Part shown: in pieces, positions 17,948 through 27,901 of the stretch
How the letters are laid out: each line of letters opens with the position of its first letter
Position numbering within the stretch: the first letter of the stretch is position 1
DNA from: Acidobacteriota bacterium
GTDB lineage: Bacteria > Acidobacteriota > Aminicenantia > Aminicenantales > Saccharicenantaceae
Assembly (NCBI GenBank): GCA_029569255.1
Contig: JAKQUO010000036.1
Coordinates: 1 to 64,000 of the forward strand
Length of the DNA: 64,000 bases
Reading direction: 5' to 3'
The notes under the pieces: generated by a model
Database searches by the model: none
What the model saw: the letters and a program-made list of their open reading frames with translations, nothing else
Told to the model about the DNA's origin: nothing
Made by a program: the position numbers and the translations under genes

Positions 17948-19006
17948 ATGTTCCCTCGCCGCGAGACGCGCCCGCTCTCGGTGGGCGGCGTGGCCGTCGG
18001 CGGCGGCGCGCCCGTCGTCGTCCAGGCCATGACCAAGACCGACACCCGCGACGCGCGGGCCACGGTGGCCCAGGTCCGCCGCCTGGCCCGGGCCGGGGCG
18101 GAGATCGTCCGGCTGGCCGTGCCCGACCGGGCCGCGGCCGCGGCGCTGGCGGAGGTCCGGCGCCGGTCCCCGGTGCCGCTCATCGCCGACATCCACTTCG
18201 ACCACCGCCTGGCCCTGGCCGCGGTCGACGCCGGGATGGACGGGCTGCGGCTCAACCCGGGCAACATCGGCGGCGCCGCCAAGGTCCGCGAGGTCGTCCG
18301 GGCCGCGGCCGCGGCCCGGGTGCCCATCCGCGTCGGCGTCAATTCGGGCTCCTTGGAGAAGGACCTCCTGGCCAAGGCCGGCGGGGCGACGGCGGCGGCC
18401 ATGGTCGAGAGCGCCCTCCGCCACGTCCGCCTCCTCGAGGAGCTCGATTTCCGGCTGATCAAGATCTCGCTCAAGGCCTCGGACGTGCCGCGGACGCTCG
18501 AGGCCTTCCGGCTGCTGGCCGCGAAGGTCGATTACCCCTTCCACGCCGGGATCACTGAGGCCGGGCGGCTGCTCGCGGGAAGCGTCAAGTCGTCGGCCGG
18601 CCTCGGGCTGCTCCTGGCCGAGGGCCTGGCCGACACGGTCCGCGTCTCACTGACCGCCCCGGCCGAGCGGGAGGTCTTCGTCGCCTGGCAGGTCCTCCAG
18701 GCCATGGGGCTGCGGGAGCGCGGGGCGACGTTCGTCTCGTGCCCGACCTGCGGCCGGTGCGAGGTCGGGCTGTTCCGCGTGGCGGCCGAGGTCGAGAAGG
18801 CGGTCCTGGGGCTCCGCGCGCCGCTGACGGTGGCGGTCATGGGCTGCCCGGTCAACGGCCCGGGCGAGGCCAAGGAGGCCGACATCGGCCTGGCCTGCGG
18901 CCGGGGGAGCGGGGTCATCTTCAAGAAGGGGAAAGTCCTGAGGAAGGTGCCCGCCGCCCGCATGGCCGACGCGCTCATCGCCGAGATCAACAAATGGGGG
19001 ACATGA
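17948..19006 (+). CDS. ispG: 4-hydroxy-3-methylbut-2-enyl diphosphate synthase
   Basis: [4Fe-4S] enzyme that makes HMBPP in the penultimate MEP step. The 352-aa short form has PVVVQAMTKTDTRD near the N-terminus, ADIHFDHRLAL, the cluster ligands in CPTCGRCE, and MGCPVNGPGEAKEADIG. The last codons (Trp-Gly-Thr) and the TGA stop lie inside the left arm of a 30-bp palindrome (18994-19084), so an inserted repeat seems to have replaced the original 3' end. Confidence 0.96.
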   Translation: MFPRRETRPLSVGGVAVGGGAPVVVQAMTKTDTRDARATVAQVRRLARAGAEIVRLAVPDRAAAAALAEVRRRSPVPLIADIHFDHRLALAAVDAGMDGLRLNPGNIGGAAKVREVVRAAAAARVPIRVGVNSGSLEKDLLAKAGGATAAAMVESALRHVRLLEELDFRLIKISLKASDVPRTLEAFRLLAAKVDYPFHAGITEAGRLLAGSVKSSAGLGLLLAEGLADTVRVSLTAPAEREVFVAWQVLQAMGLRERGATFVSCPTCGRCEVGLFRVAAEVEKAVLGLRAPLTVAVMGCPVNGPGEAKEADIGLACGRGSGVIFKKGKVLRKVPAARMADALIAEINKWGT

Positions 19007-19084
19007 TACCTATTTCCCATTTTGCGGTCATGCCCGGCAAAGAGCGCGTCCGAGAAAATGGGAAACAGGTATCATGTCCCCCAT
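18994..19084. repeat. 30-bp-stem palindrome overlapping the ispG stop codon
   Basis: Arms 18994-19023 and 19055-19084 pair with a single mismatch. The left arm starts ATGGGGGACATGATACC and the right arm ends GGTATCATGTCCCCCAT. The left arm encodes the last three residues and the stop of ispG. The core GGGGACATGAT and the ATTTCCCATTTT tail resemble the palindrome at 549-599. Confidence 0.85.
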
Positions 19085-19125
19085 AAAAAAAGGGGGATGG
19101 AAGCGATCGCTCGCTTCCATCCCCC
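19085..19125 (-). terminator. Intrinsic terminator of tonB-exbB-exbD
   Basis: A perfect 15-bp stem (19092-19106 with 19111-19125, loop TCGC) is followed on the minus strand by seven T (19085-19091). It stands 50 bp after the exbD stop. Confidence 0.88.
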
Positions 19126-19175
19126 GTGCCGTTGACGTTCGGACGCGAAGGTCGACGGGAGATCGAGCCGCGCGC

Positions 19176-19619
19176 TCAGTCGCCCTTTTCGGTCTTCTTC
19201 TCCGTGATGATGCCGACGATCTCGATGCCCGCTCCGCGGATGATGTCGATGAGGTCCACGATGTTGCCGTATTCGAGGTCTTGGTCCGCCTTGAGGTAGA
19301 GCTTCTTCTCGGCCACGGTCAGGAACTCCTCTTCGAGCGCGTTCTGCAAGGCCTCCATCGTCACCTTGTTCTGGTTGACATAAAGGAGGAAACCCTTGGG
19401 GTCGCGCGCGTCCTTCTTCACGGCCAGCACGACGTCCGGGTTCTCCGGCATATTGCTGGTGAACTGGGCGTTCGGCAGCTTGACGTCGACGCCCTTCTGG
19501 ATGAGGGGCGTGACGATCATGAAGATGATGAGAAGGACGAGCAGGACGTCACAGAGAGGGACGACATTCGGTTCGGACCGGACGGTCTCCTTGCCGTTTG
19601 TCGAAACTGAGAATCCCAT
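19176..19619 (-). CDS. exbD: Biopolymer transport protein ExbD/TolR
   Basis: Inner-membrane partner of ExbB that couples the proton gradient to TonB. The 147-aa protein has a short cytosolic N-terminus and one membrane helix (about 22-42). The helix follows NVVPLCDVLL, whose Asp is the protonatable residue of the family (canonical NxxPLxDVxLVLL). A periplasmic domain follows. The start at 19619 is preceded by GAGAGAGGC; the open frame extends 15 codons further but without support. Last gene of tonB-exbB-exbD. Confidence 0.92.
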   Translation of the reverse strand: MGFSVSTNGKETVRSEPNVVPLCDVLLVLLIIFMIVTPLIQKGVDVKLPNAQFTSNMPENPDVVLAVKKDARDPKGFLLYVNQNKVTMEALQNALEEEFLTVAEKKLYLKADQDLEYGNIVDLIDIIRGAGIEIVGIITEKKTEKGD

Positions 19620-19671
19620 GATATGCCTCTCTCTCAGGCCGGCCCCCCGGCGGGGCCGGCGCACGGGGCCC

Positions 19672-20349
19672 TTAGTGGGACCCGCCGGCCTTCAGGAAGA
19701 AGTCGACGACCTGGGAATTGGTGTTGTCCATCTCCGCGTCGTAGACTTCGATCCTCGAGTTCAGCGTGTTGAAGACCCACAGGGCCAGGACCGCGACGCC
19801 GATGCCGACGGCCGTGGTGACCAGCGCCTCGGCGATGCCGCCGGCGACGGCGCCGATGCCGCCCGAGCCGGTCAGCTGCATGCCGCGGAAGGCGTTGATG
19901 ATGCCGAAGATCGTCCCGAACAGCCCGATGAAGGGGGAGGACGTGGCGATGGTGGCCAAGATGCTCAGGCCGCGCCGGAGCTCCTGATTGAAGAGGGTCT
20001 TGGCCCGCTCGCCGCCGCGCGCCGCGGTCTCGAGCTGCTCTTCCATGCTGAGCTTGGCCTCTTTGCCCTCGACGATCGCCTGGATGCCGCCGGCCGTGAC
20101 GCGGGCCAGGTGGCTGCCCTTATAGTCCTTCTTGGACGACAGGACCAAGGCGTCCTTGAGGTTGCCGCTCTTCAGCAGGTCCGCGAGCTTGGGGGCCACT
20201 TCGCGGGACTTCTTCTTCGCCCGGGAGAAGACGAGCAGGCGCTCGATGAACATGTAGATGGTGATGACGGACAGCCCGATCAGGATGATCGCGACGGTCT
20301 TGGCCACGGCTCCCATGGCCTGCCACATTTCGAGAAGACCGAATTGCAT
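19672..20349 (-). CDS. exbB: MotA/TolQ/ExbB proton channel protein
   Basis: Proton-channel subunit of the TonB energising complex. The 225 aa have three hydrophobic helices: one near the N-terminus (about 15-38), then two after the cytosolic loop. The family pattern FIGLFGTIFGIINAF and the later EALVTTAVGIGVAV are present. AGGAGG precedes the start. It lies between tonB (45-bp gap) and exbD (52-bp gap). Confidence 0.94.
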   Translation of the reverse strand: MQFGLLEMWQAMGAVAKTVAIILIGLSVITIYMFIERLLVFSRAKKKSREVAPKLADLLKSGNLKDALVLSSKKDYKGSHLARVTAGGIQAIVEGKEAKLSMEEQLETAARGGERAKTLFNQELRRGLSILATIATSSPFIGLFGTIFGIINAFRGMQLTGSGGIGAVAGGIAEALVTTAVGIGVAVLALWVFNTLNSRIEVYDAEMDNTNSQVVDFFLKAGGSH

Positions 20350-20394
20350 GGGTTAAACCTCCTGTAAGATATCCAAAGCCATTTTCTGGTTTGG

Positions 20395-21168
20395 TTATTT
20401 CAGCTGGAAGCGTACGGTGACCGTGAAGACGACGGGCCGGGGACGGCCGTTGATGATCATGGGCTCGTAGACCCACTGGCGGACGGCGTCGATGGCCGCC
20501 TGGTCGAGAAGCGGGATCGACCGCAGGACCTTGATCCCCTGGACCCGCCCGTAGACGTCCGTCGTCGCCTCGATGATGACCACGCCCTCGACCCGGGCCT
20601 GGCGGGCGATCTCCGGATAGACGGGATCGACCGAGCGGACGAGCTTGGGCGGCTTGACGTCGCCGATGGCCCGCACCGGCGCCTCGACCTCGCCCACGAC
20701 GCCGCCCAGGACCCCGCCCACGACGCCCCCCAGGACGCCGCCGACGACGCCGCCCTCGACGCCGCCCTCGACGCCGCCCTCGACCCCGATGTCGGAGAGC
20801 TGCTCCTCGGCGATCTGCTCGGGGATCTCGACAGGCGCCACGAGACGGCCCGGGTCGACCTGCTGGGTCGCCTGGACCCGCTTGATGCGGGCGCTGGCCG
20901 TCGTGGCCTTGCGCTTGGCCGGCGGAGGCGGAGGCGGCGGAGGAGGAGGCGGCGGCGCGAGGAAGGCGCTGTAGACCTCGACCGTCGGAAGCTCGCCCGT
21001 CGACAGGAGCGGGAGGACGATGGCCGTGATGATGAAGGCGACGTGTAGGATCAGCGCGATGGGGAAGACGATGGCTTTCCGGGTCGTCCCTTTCTCGGCC
21101 GTGAAGAACGAGTCCTTGAAGACAGACGGTGGCGCCGATGCGGTGACCGGCTTTTTCACTTCCGCCAT
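20395..21168 (-). CDS. tonB: TonB-like energy transducer
   Basis: Periplasm-spanning protein that passes energy from ExbBD to outer-membrane receptors. The 257 aa comprise a cytosolic N-terminus and one signal-anchor helix (about 31-55). A run of 12 Pro (72-83), a basic stretch and a Gly-Gly-Val-rich repeat region (about 128-158) follow. The TonB C-terminal domain comes last (about 172-257, VDPVYPEIARQARVEGVVI). The GGV stretch is unlike the usual Pro-Lys/Pro-Glu spacer and comes from short repeats in the DNA. Own promoter at 21214-21242. Confidence 0.9.
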   Translation of the reverse strand: MAEVKKPVTASAPPSVFKDSFFTAEKGTTRKAIVFPIALILHVAFIITAIVLPLLSTGELPTVEVYSAFLAPPPPPPPPPPPPAKRKATTASARIKRVQATQQVDPGRLVAPVEIPEQIAEEQLSDIGVEGGVEGGVEGGVVGGVLGGVVGGVLGGVVGEVEAPVRAIGDVKPPKLVRSVDPVYPEIARQARVEGVVIIEATTDVYGRVQGIKVLRSIPLLDQAAIDAVRQWVYEPMIINGRPRPVVFTVTVRFQLK

Positions 21169-21213
21169 GATGATTACCTCATGCTCGGGATATTACACAA
21201 CCACACAGAACGC

Positions 21214-21242
21214 AGTATAGAGGAAAAAAAAACTTTTGACAA
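21214..21242 (-). promoter_or_regulatory. Promoter of tonB-exbB-exbD
   Basis: Minus strand: -35 TTGTCA (21237-21242), 17-bp A/T-rich spacer, -10 TATACT (21214-21219). The predicted start near 21207 leaves a leader of about 38 bases. The promoter lies in the 81-bp gap after secF. Confidence 0.7.
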
Positions 21243-21249
21243 GGGGAAT

Positions 21250-22410
21250 TTATCGCCTCCCGCCTTTCTTGGGCTTGAACCATTTCTGCCAGAAAAGGAC
21301 CACCGGGCAGGACAGGTAGACGGTCGAATAGATGCCCTCGATCGTGCCCACGAGCATGAGGAAGGCGAAGTCGTTGATGACCTCGCCGCCGAAGAGGAAC
21401 AGGGCCCCGACCGTCAGGAAGACGGTCCCCGAGGTGATGAGCGTCCGGCCCAGGCACTGGTTGATGCTGAGGTTCATGATCTCTTCGAGGGGCTTGCCGC
21501 GCAGGAGCTTCTGGTTCTCCCGGACCCGGTCGAAGATGACGATCGTGTCGTTGATGGAGAAGCCGACGATGGTCAGGATGCCGGCGATGATGGGCAGGTT
21601 GATCTCGCGGTTCGTGAACGAATAGACGCTCGAGGTGATCAGGACATCCTGGGCCAGGGTGAAGATGGCCGCGACGCCGTACTCGAGCTTGAACCTCAAG
21701 GCGATGTAGACGAGCATGCCGATGAGCGACCAGATCGTCGCCTGCACGGCCTTGCGCCGGAGGTCGGCCCCGACCTGGGGGCCGACCGTCTCCCGGCTCA
21801 GGACCGTCAGGCCGCCGAGGTAGGTCCTCTCCTTGAGGAGCGCCAGGGCCTCGGGCTTGAGCCCGAGCCCGGCGATGTCGCCGTAGTCACGGACGATGCC
21901 GTTCATGTTCCGGTAGCCGACGACGCGCCGGGCGGCGTCCGGGCCCGAGCCGGGGAAGGCGCTCTCGAGGAGGCCGGTGAGGGCCGTCTCGTCGATGAGG
22001 TTGAGGTCGACGAGGCCGCGGGCCCGCTCGGCCCGGCCGTCCTCGCCGCGGAGGGCGGAGATGATCTTGTCGGCCAGCTTCCCGTGGGCCTCGAGCTGGT
22101 CCTGCTCGTCCGCCTTCGTGCTGACGGACTCGACGGCCCGGATCATGAACTCGCGGCCCGTGTCGCCCGTCTTCTGGACCGTGCTCTTGCCCAGGCCGAC
22201 GGTCTGGAGGAGGTCGCGGACCTCGCCCTCGGTCGAGGGGGCCTTGGTCATGATCCGCAGGAGCGTGCCCTCGCCGAAGTCGACGCCGAGCTTGAGGCCC
22301 TTGAAGGCCGTCACGTTCAGGGCGCCGGCGAGGACGATGGCCACCGTGATGGCCAGGGCGACGTACTTGTATCTCAGGAACCGGATGTTGGGGGTCTTGA
22401 AGAGCTGCAT
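21250..22410 (-). CDS. secF: Protein translocase subunit SecF
   Basis: With SecD it forms the proton-driven RND-type accessory of SecYEG that pulls proteins into the periplasm. The 386 aa start with one membrane helix, then the KLGVDFGEGTLLRI motif (the canonical form has FxGG) and a P4-like periplasmic domain of about 170 residues. Five more helices follow, including GFSINDTIVIFDRVREN. ATG at 22410 is 2 bp after the secD stop. Confidence 0.95.
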   Translation of the reverse strand: MQLFKTPNIRFLRYKYVALAITVAIVLAGALNVTAFKGLKLGVDFGEGTLLRIMTKAPSTEGEVRDLLQTVGLGKSTVQKTGDTGREFMIRAVESVSTKADEQDQLEAHGKLADKIISALRGEDGRAERARGLVDLNLIDETALTGLLESAFPGSGPDAARRVVGYRNMNGIVRDYGDIAGLGLKPEALALLKERTYLGGLTVLSRETVGPQVGADLRRKAVQATIWSLIGMLVYIALRFKLEYGVAAIFTLAQDVLITSSVYSFTNREINLPIIAGILTIVGFSINDTIVIFDRVRENQKLLRGKPLEEIMNLSINQCLGRTLITSGTVFLTVGALFLFGGEVINDFAFLMLVGTIEGIYSTVYLSCPVVLFWQKWFKPKKGGRR

Positions 22411-22412
22411 GG

Positions 22413-23957
22413 TCAGATACTCAGGGTCTTGGCGGTCTTGGGGACCGTCAGATCGAAGAGAAGATGGGAGACGAAGACGGCCGTGAACAGGTTGGCGACG
22501 AGGCTGATGGTCAGGGTCACCGCGTAGCCGCGGATGGGCCCCGTCCCGAACTGGAAGAGGAACACGGCCGAGATGATCGTCGTCAGGTTGGAGTCGAAGA
22601 TGGCCGTGAAGGCCCGGGAGAAGCCCTGGGAGATGGCGCTCATGACGCCCTTGCCGACCGCCAGCTCCTCCTTCATGCGCTCGAAGATGAGGACGTTGGC
22701 GTCGACGGCCATGCCGATGGACAGGATAATGCCGGCGATGCCGGGCAGGGTCAGGGCGGCCTTGAAGTAGGCCAGGGCGCCGAAGAGGATGACGACGTTG
22801 AGGATGAGGGCGACGACGGCGTTGATGCCGCTGAGCTTGTAGAAGACGACCATGAAGGTCATGACGGCGAGGATGGCCACAAACCCGGCGATGAGCCCTT
22901 GGCGGATGGAATCGGCGCCGAGGGCCGGGCCGATCGTCCGCTCCTCCAGGTACCGGATGCCGGCCGGAAGGGCGCCGGCCTTGAGGACGATGACCAGGTC
23001 GTTGGCCTCCTCGGGGGTGAAGCGGCCGCGGATGACCCCGCCCTGGGTCCGGGAGATCCGGTCCTCGACGACCGGCGCGGACTGGATCTTGTCGTCGAGG
23101 ATGATGGCGATCTGCTTGCCGATGTTGGCGCCGGTGACCTGCTCGAAGCGGGCCCCGCCGTCGGGGTTGAGGGAGAAGGACACGGCCGGCTTGCCCCACT
23201 CGTCGGTCACCTGCCGGACCGTGCGCAGGTCCTTGCCGGTGACGACGGCGACCTTGCTGACGAGATAGTAGCCGCCCTGGCCCCGCTTGGCGTCGCCCTT
23301 GAGGACCTCGGCGTCGTCGGGGACCTGGCCGCCCGTCGCCTGGAGCAGGGTCGCCTCGTCGGGGGCGGGGCCGGACTTGACCAGCTTCCACTCCAGGACG
23401 GCCGTGACCTTGATCAGCTCCTTGACCCGCTCGGGGTCGTCGACGCCGGGCAGCTCGACGACGATCTTGTCGGCGCCCTGGCGCTGGATGAGCGGCTCGG
23501 CGACGCCGAAGGTGTTGATCCGGTTGTCGATCGTCTCCTTGGCCTGGCTGACGGACTGGTCGCGCAGGAACTGGGCCACCAGGGGCTTCAGGGTCAGCGC
23601 GGCCCGGTCGGCGCCGAAGCTGTAGTCCCAGTCCCGGGCGTACTCGTCGAGAAGGTCGCGGGTCTTGGCCTCGTCGTCGGCCAGGGCGCCCTGGATGCCG
23701 ATGCGGCCGAGCCCTTCCTTGGCGACCTTCTGGAAGGCGATGCCGTTCTTCTTCAGCAGCTCCTCGAGCCGGGCGATCACGTGGTCCGTCTCGATGTTGA
23801 TGGAGTCGTCGGTGACGACCTGGAGGACGAGGTGGATGCCGCCCTTGAGGTCGAGGCCGCGCCGGATCTTGGTGTCGTTGAAGGGGTAGGCGAGGGCGAT
23901 CGCCCCGCCGACGACGGCCAGCGTCAGGACGACCCTCCATTGCAGGTTCTTTTTCAT
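22413..23957 (-). CDS. secD: Protein translocase subunit SecD
   Basis: Larger half of the SecDF motor. The 514 aa comprise an N-terminal membrane helix, RRGLDLKGGIHLVLQV (the D1 motif), and a large periplasmic domain (about 50-330). Five C-terminal helices contain GMAVDANVLIFERMKEEL. Upstream is yajC (60-bp gap), the usual Sec auxiliary order. Confidence 0.96.
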   Translation of the reverse strand: MKKNLQWRVVLTLAVVGGAIALAYPFNDTKIRRGLDLKGGIHLVLQVVTDDSINIETDHVIARLEELLKKNGIAFQKVAKEGLGRIGIQGALADDEAKTRDLLDEYARDWDYSFGADRAALTLKPLVAQFLRDQSVSQAKETIDNRINTFGVAEPLIQRQGADKIVVELPGVDDPERVKELIKVTAVLEWKLVKSGPAPDEATLLQATGGQVPDDAEVLKGDAKRGQGGYYLVSKVAVVTGKDLRTVRQVTDEWGKPAVSFSLNPDGGARFEQVTGANIGKQIAIILDDKIQSAPVVEDRISRTQGGVIRGRFTPEEANDLVIVLKAGALPAGIRYLEERTIGPALGADSIRQGLIAGFVAILAVMTFMVVFYKLSGINAVVALILNVVILFGALAYFKAALTLPGIAGIILSIGMAVDANVLIFERMKEELAVGKGVMSAISQGFSRAFTAIFDSNLTTIISAVFLFQFGTGPIRGYAVTLTISLVANLFTAVFVSHLLFDLTVPKTAKTLSI

Positions 23958-24017
23958 GGGTCCTTCACTCCCGCGAGGGACGGCCGGAGTGGAGCGGGCG
24001 TCCCCCTCGTCGGGGCC

Positions 24018-24359
24018 TCACTCGCCCTCGAGCCTGTCGGTGGCGCCGCGGATGACCCCGACGGCGCTCTTGGTGACCTTGATGTTCGTGTTCGAGGCGA
24101 TCTTGAGCTCGATGAGGTCCTTCTGGACGCCCATGACCGTGCCGAAGATGCCGGCCGTGGTGATGACGCGGTCGCCGGGCTTGAGCTGGTTGACCATTTC
24201 CATGTGCTTCTTCTGCTTCTTCCTCTGGGGCATGATGATGAGGAGATAGAAGATGGCGAAGACGGCGACGAAGGGGAGCAGGGCGCCCAGCATGTTGGGC
24301 CGGGCCATCTGCCCTCCGCCGGCCTGGCGGGCCAAATCCGCGACGGCTCCGAGGATCAT
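24018..24359 (-). CDS. yajC: Sec translocase auxiliary protein YajC
   Basis: Small inner-membrane protein associated with SecDF. The 113 aa have one hydrophobic helix (about 24-43) ending in the typical IIMPQRKKQKKH, then KPGDRVITTAGIFGTV, a conserved YajC segment. Between tgt (14-bp gap) and secD. Confidence 0.95.
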   Translation of the reverse strand: MILGAVADLARQAGGGQMARPNMLGALLPFVAVFAIFYLLIIMPQRKKQKKHMEMVNQLKPGDRVITTAGIFGTVMGVQKDLIELKIASNTNIKVTKSAVGVIRGATDRLEGE

Positions 24360-24373
24360 GTCGTTTCTTCCTT

Positions 24374-26560
<2,187 letters not shown>

Positions 26561-26562
26561 CT

Positions 26563-26591
26563 AGTAAATCGTGATTGCGACGGGGTGTCAA
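26563..26591 (-). promoter_or_regulatory. Promoter of the ychF-secF operon
   Basis: Minus strand: -35 TTGACA (26586-26591), 17-bp spacer, -10 TTTACT (26563-26568). The expected start coincides with the GTG start codon at 26556. The -35 lies inside the left arm of an inverted repeat (26584-26594 with 26613-26623). Confidence 0.55.
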
Positions 26592-26714
26592 GGCGCTGGG
26601 CCGGCCGGCTGGGCCTTGACACCGGGATTCGGGGCCGAGACCCGCGCTTCGAGGGACGGGACGGGGGAAATCCGGGACATGACCCGGTTCTCCCCAAGCG
26701 TGACCGTGTCCCGG
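26584..26714. repeat. Inverted repeat and decayed GGGACA hairpin in the ychF-lepB gap
   Basis: GGTGTCAAGGC (26584-26594) is repeated exactly inverted at 26613-26623 around a CCGGCCGG centre. At 26672-26714 CCGGGACATG and CGTGTCCCGG form the outer arms of a degenerate GGGACA-type palindrome. Further on, GCGAAGCAAC is tandemly repeated just before the lepB promoter. No gene is seen in this 273-bp gap. Confidence 0.55.
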
Positions 26715-26785
26715 GGAACGCCCCGGTCAGGCCCCGGAGAATCCCGCGAACGACGCGGCGCGAAGCAACACGCGAAGCAACGCAC

Positions 26786-26814
26786 TTGAAGGGCCCCGCG
26801 TTTTCCGTTATATT
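26786..26814 (+). promoter_or_regulatory. Promoter of lepB
   Basis: -35 TTGAAG (26786-26791), 17-bp spacer, -10 TATATT (26809-26814); predicted start near 26821, leaving about nine bases before the ATG and no Shine-Dalgarno. Confidence 0.6.
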
Positions 26815-26829
26815 GGCGGCTAACGCGCC

Positions 26830-27543
26830 ATGGCCGAGACCGACAAGGGAAACAAGAAGAAGCGGGACAAGAGCCTGTTCCGGGAGTACTTCGAGCTCAT
26901 CGCCGAGACGGCCGTCTTCGTCTTCTTCGTCATGACCTTCGTCGTCCAGGCCTTCCAGATCCCGACCGGCTCCATGGAGCCGACCCTGCTCGTCGGCGAT
27001 TTCCTCCTGGTCAACAAGATCGCCTACAACCGGCCCCTCCTGCCGCTCGAGGGGACGCTCCTGGCCCGCAAGCCGATCGAGCGGGGCGACATCGTCGTCT
27101 TCAAGTACCCCAAGGACCTGACCAAGGACTTCGTCAAGCGGGTCATCGGCCTGGAAGGGGAGAAGGTCGAGATCCGGGAGAAGCAGGTCTACATCGACGA
27201 CAGGCCCCTCGACGAGCCCTACAAGGTCCACATCGACAGCGGCGTCCGGGGCAAGAGCGACGTCTACAGCTACGACGACGCCATCCGCGACAACTTCGGT
27301 CCGGTGACCGTGCCGCCGGGGCACATCTTCGCCATGGGCGACAACCGCGACAACAGCCTCGACAGCCGCTACTGGGGCTTCGTGCCGGTCGCCTCGATCA
27401 AGGGCCGGCCCTGGATCATCTACTTCTCCTACAAGGCCGAACGCGACTCGTGGCAGAAGACCGGGTTCCGCGACCGGCTCAAGAAGTTCGTCAGCTTCAT
27501 CCCCAAGGCCCGCTGGGGCCGCATGCTCCGCATCATCAATTAG
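26830..27543 (+). CDS. lepB: Signal peptidase I
   Basis: Membrane serine protease that removes signal peptides on the periplasmic side. The 237 aa have one N-terminal membrane helix (about 24-42) after a Lys-rich start. The catalytic Ser48 is in PTGSMEPTLLVGD and Lys103 in FVKRVIGLEGE. GDNRDNSLDSRYWG completes the S26 family motif. Transcribed divergently from ychF; nothing certain follows it in the same operon. Confidence 0.96.
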   Translation: MAETDKGNKKKRDKSLFREYFELIAETAVFVFFVMTFVVQAFQIPTGSMEPTLLVGDFLLVNKIAYNRPLLPLEGTLLARKPIERGDIVVFKYPKDLTKDFVKRVIGLEGEKVEIREKQVYIDDRPLDEPYKVHIDSGVRGKSDVYSYDDAIRDNFGPVTVPPGHIFAMGDNRDNSLDSRYWGFVPVASIKGRPWIIYFSYKAERDSWQKTGFRDRLKKFVSFIPKARWGRMLRIIN

Positions 27544-27554
27544 CCTCGGGGCGT

Positions 27555-27836
27555 CCTCTCCGCTCGCCGGGCTGATTATTCACGCCCTCTCCGTTCGCCG
27601 GGCTCGGCGCCAAAACAACTCGCCCGGCTTACGCTAAGCCTCGCTCAAACGCGTTTTGGCGGTTTGCGGGCGAACTCCCCCCGTCCGGCACGCGCTCCGT
27701 CTGAGCTTTTCCAAATCGGGCTTGGGGCTCCTCTCGCCGCCCTCCGCGCGTCTCCGGAACCCTTTTCGCCGGCCCTCTTTTTTCCGGCGATGCTCCGAGA
27801 CGAATGGGGACATGTACCTCAGGCACGTGCCCCCGT
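27555..27836. repeat. Repeat-bearing 358-bp gap between lepB and recD2
   Basis: CCTCTCCGCTCGCCGGGCT (27555-27573) recurs with one change at 27586-27604. Between them lies CTGATTATTCACG, close to the terminal repeat of the element at 52755-52940. CCAAAAC (from 27611) and GTTTTGG (from 27653) are inverted. At 27804-27836 a decayed GGGGACATGTACC palindrome occurs. No gene is visible from 27544 to 27901. Confidence 0.5.
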
Positions 27837-27901
27837 GCCGGTTGGATGGATCCGAGGCCGGGTTGACGGGCCTTGGAGGAAACGCCTAACATGGGGGCAT
27901 C

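Noticed and set aside
13724-18544. Very long open frame on the minus strand across uppS-cdsA-dxr-rseP-ispG
   Set aside because: Translation is repetitive Gly/Asp/Arg/Leu-rich and opposite to five recognised genes; GC-rich codon bias removes stops in antisense frames.
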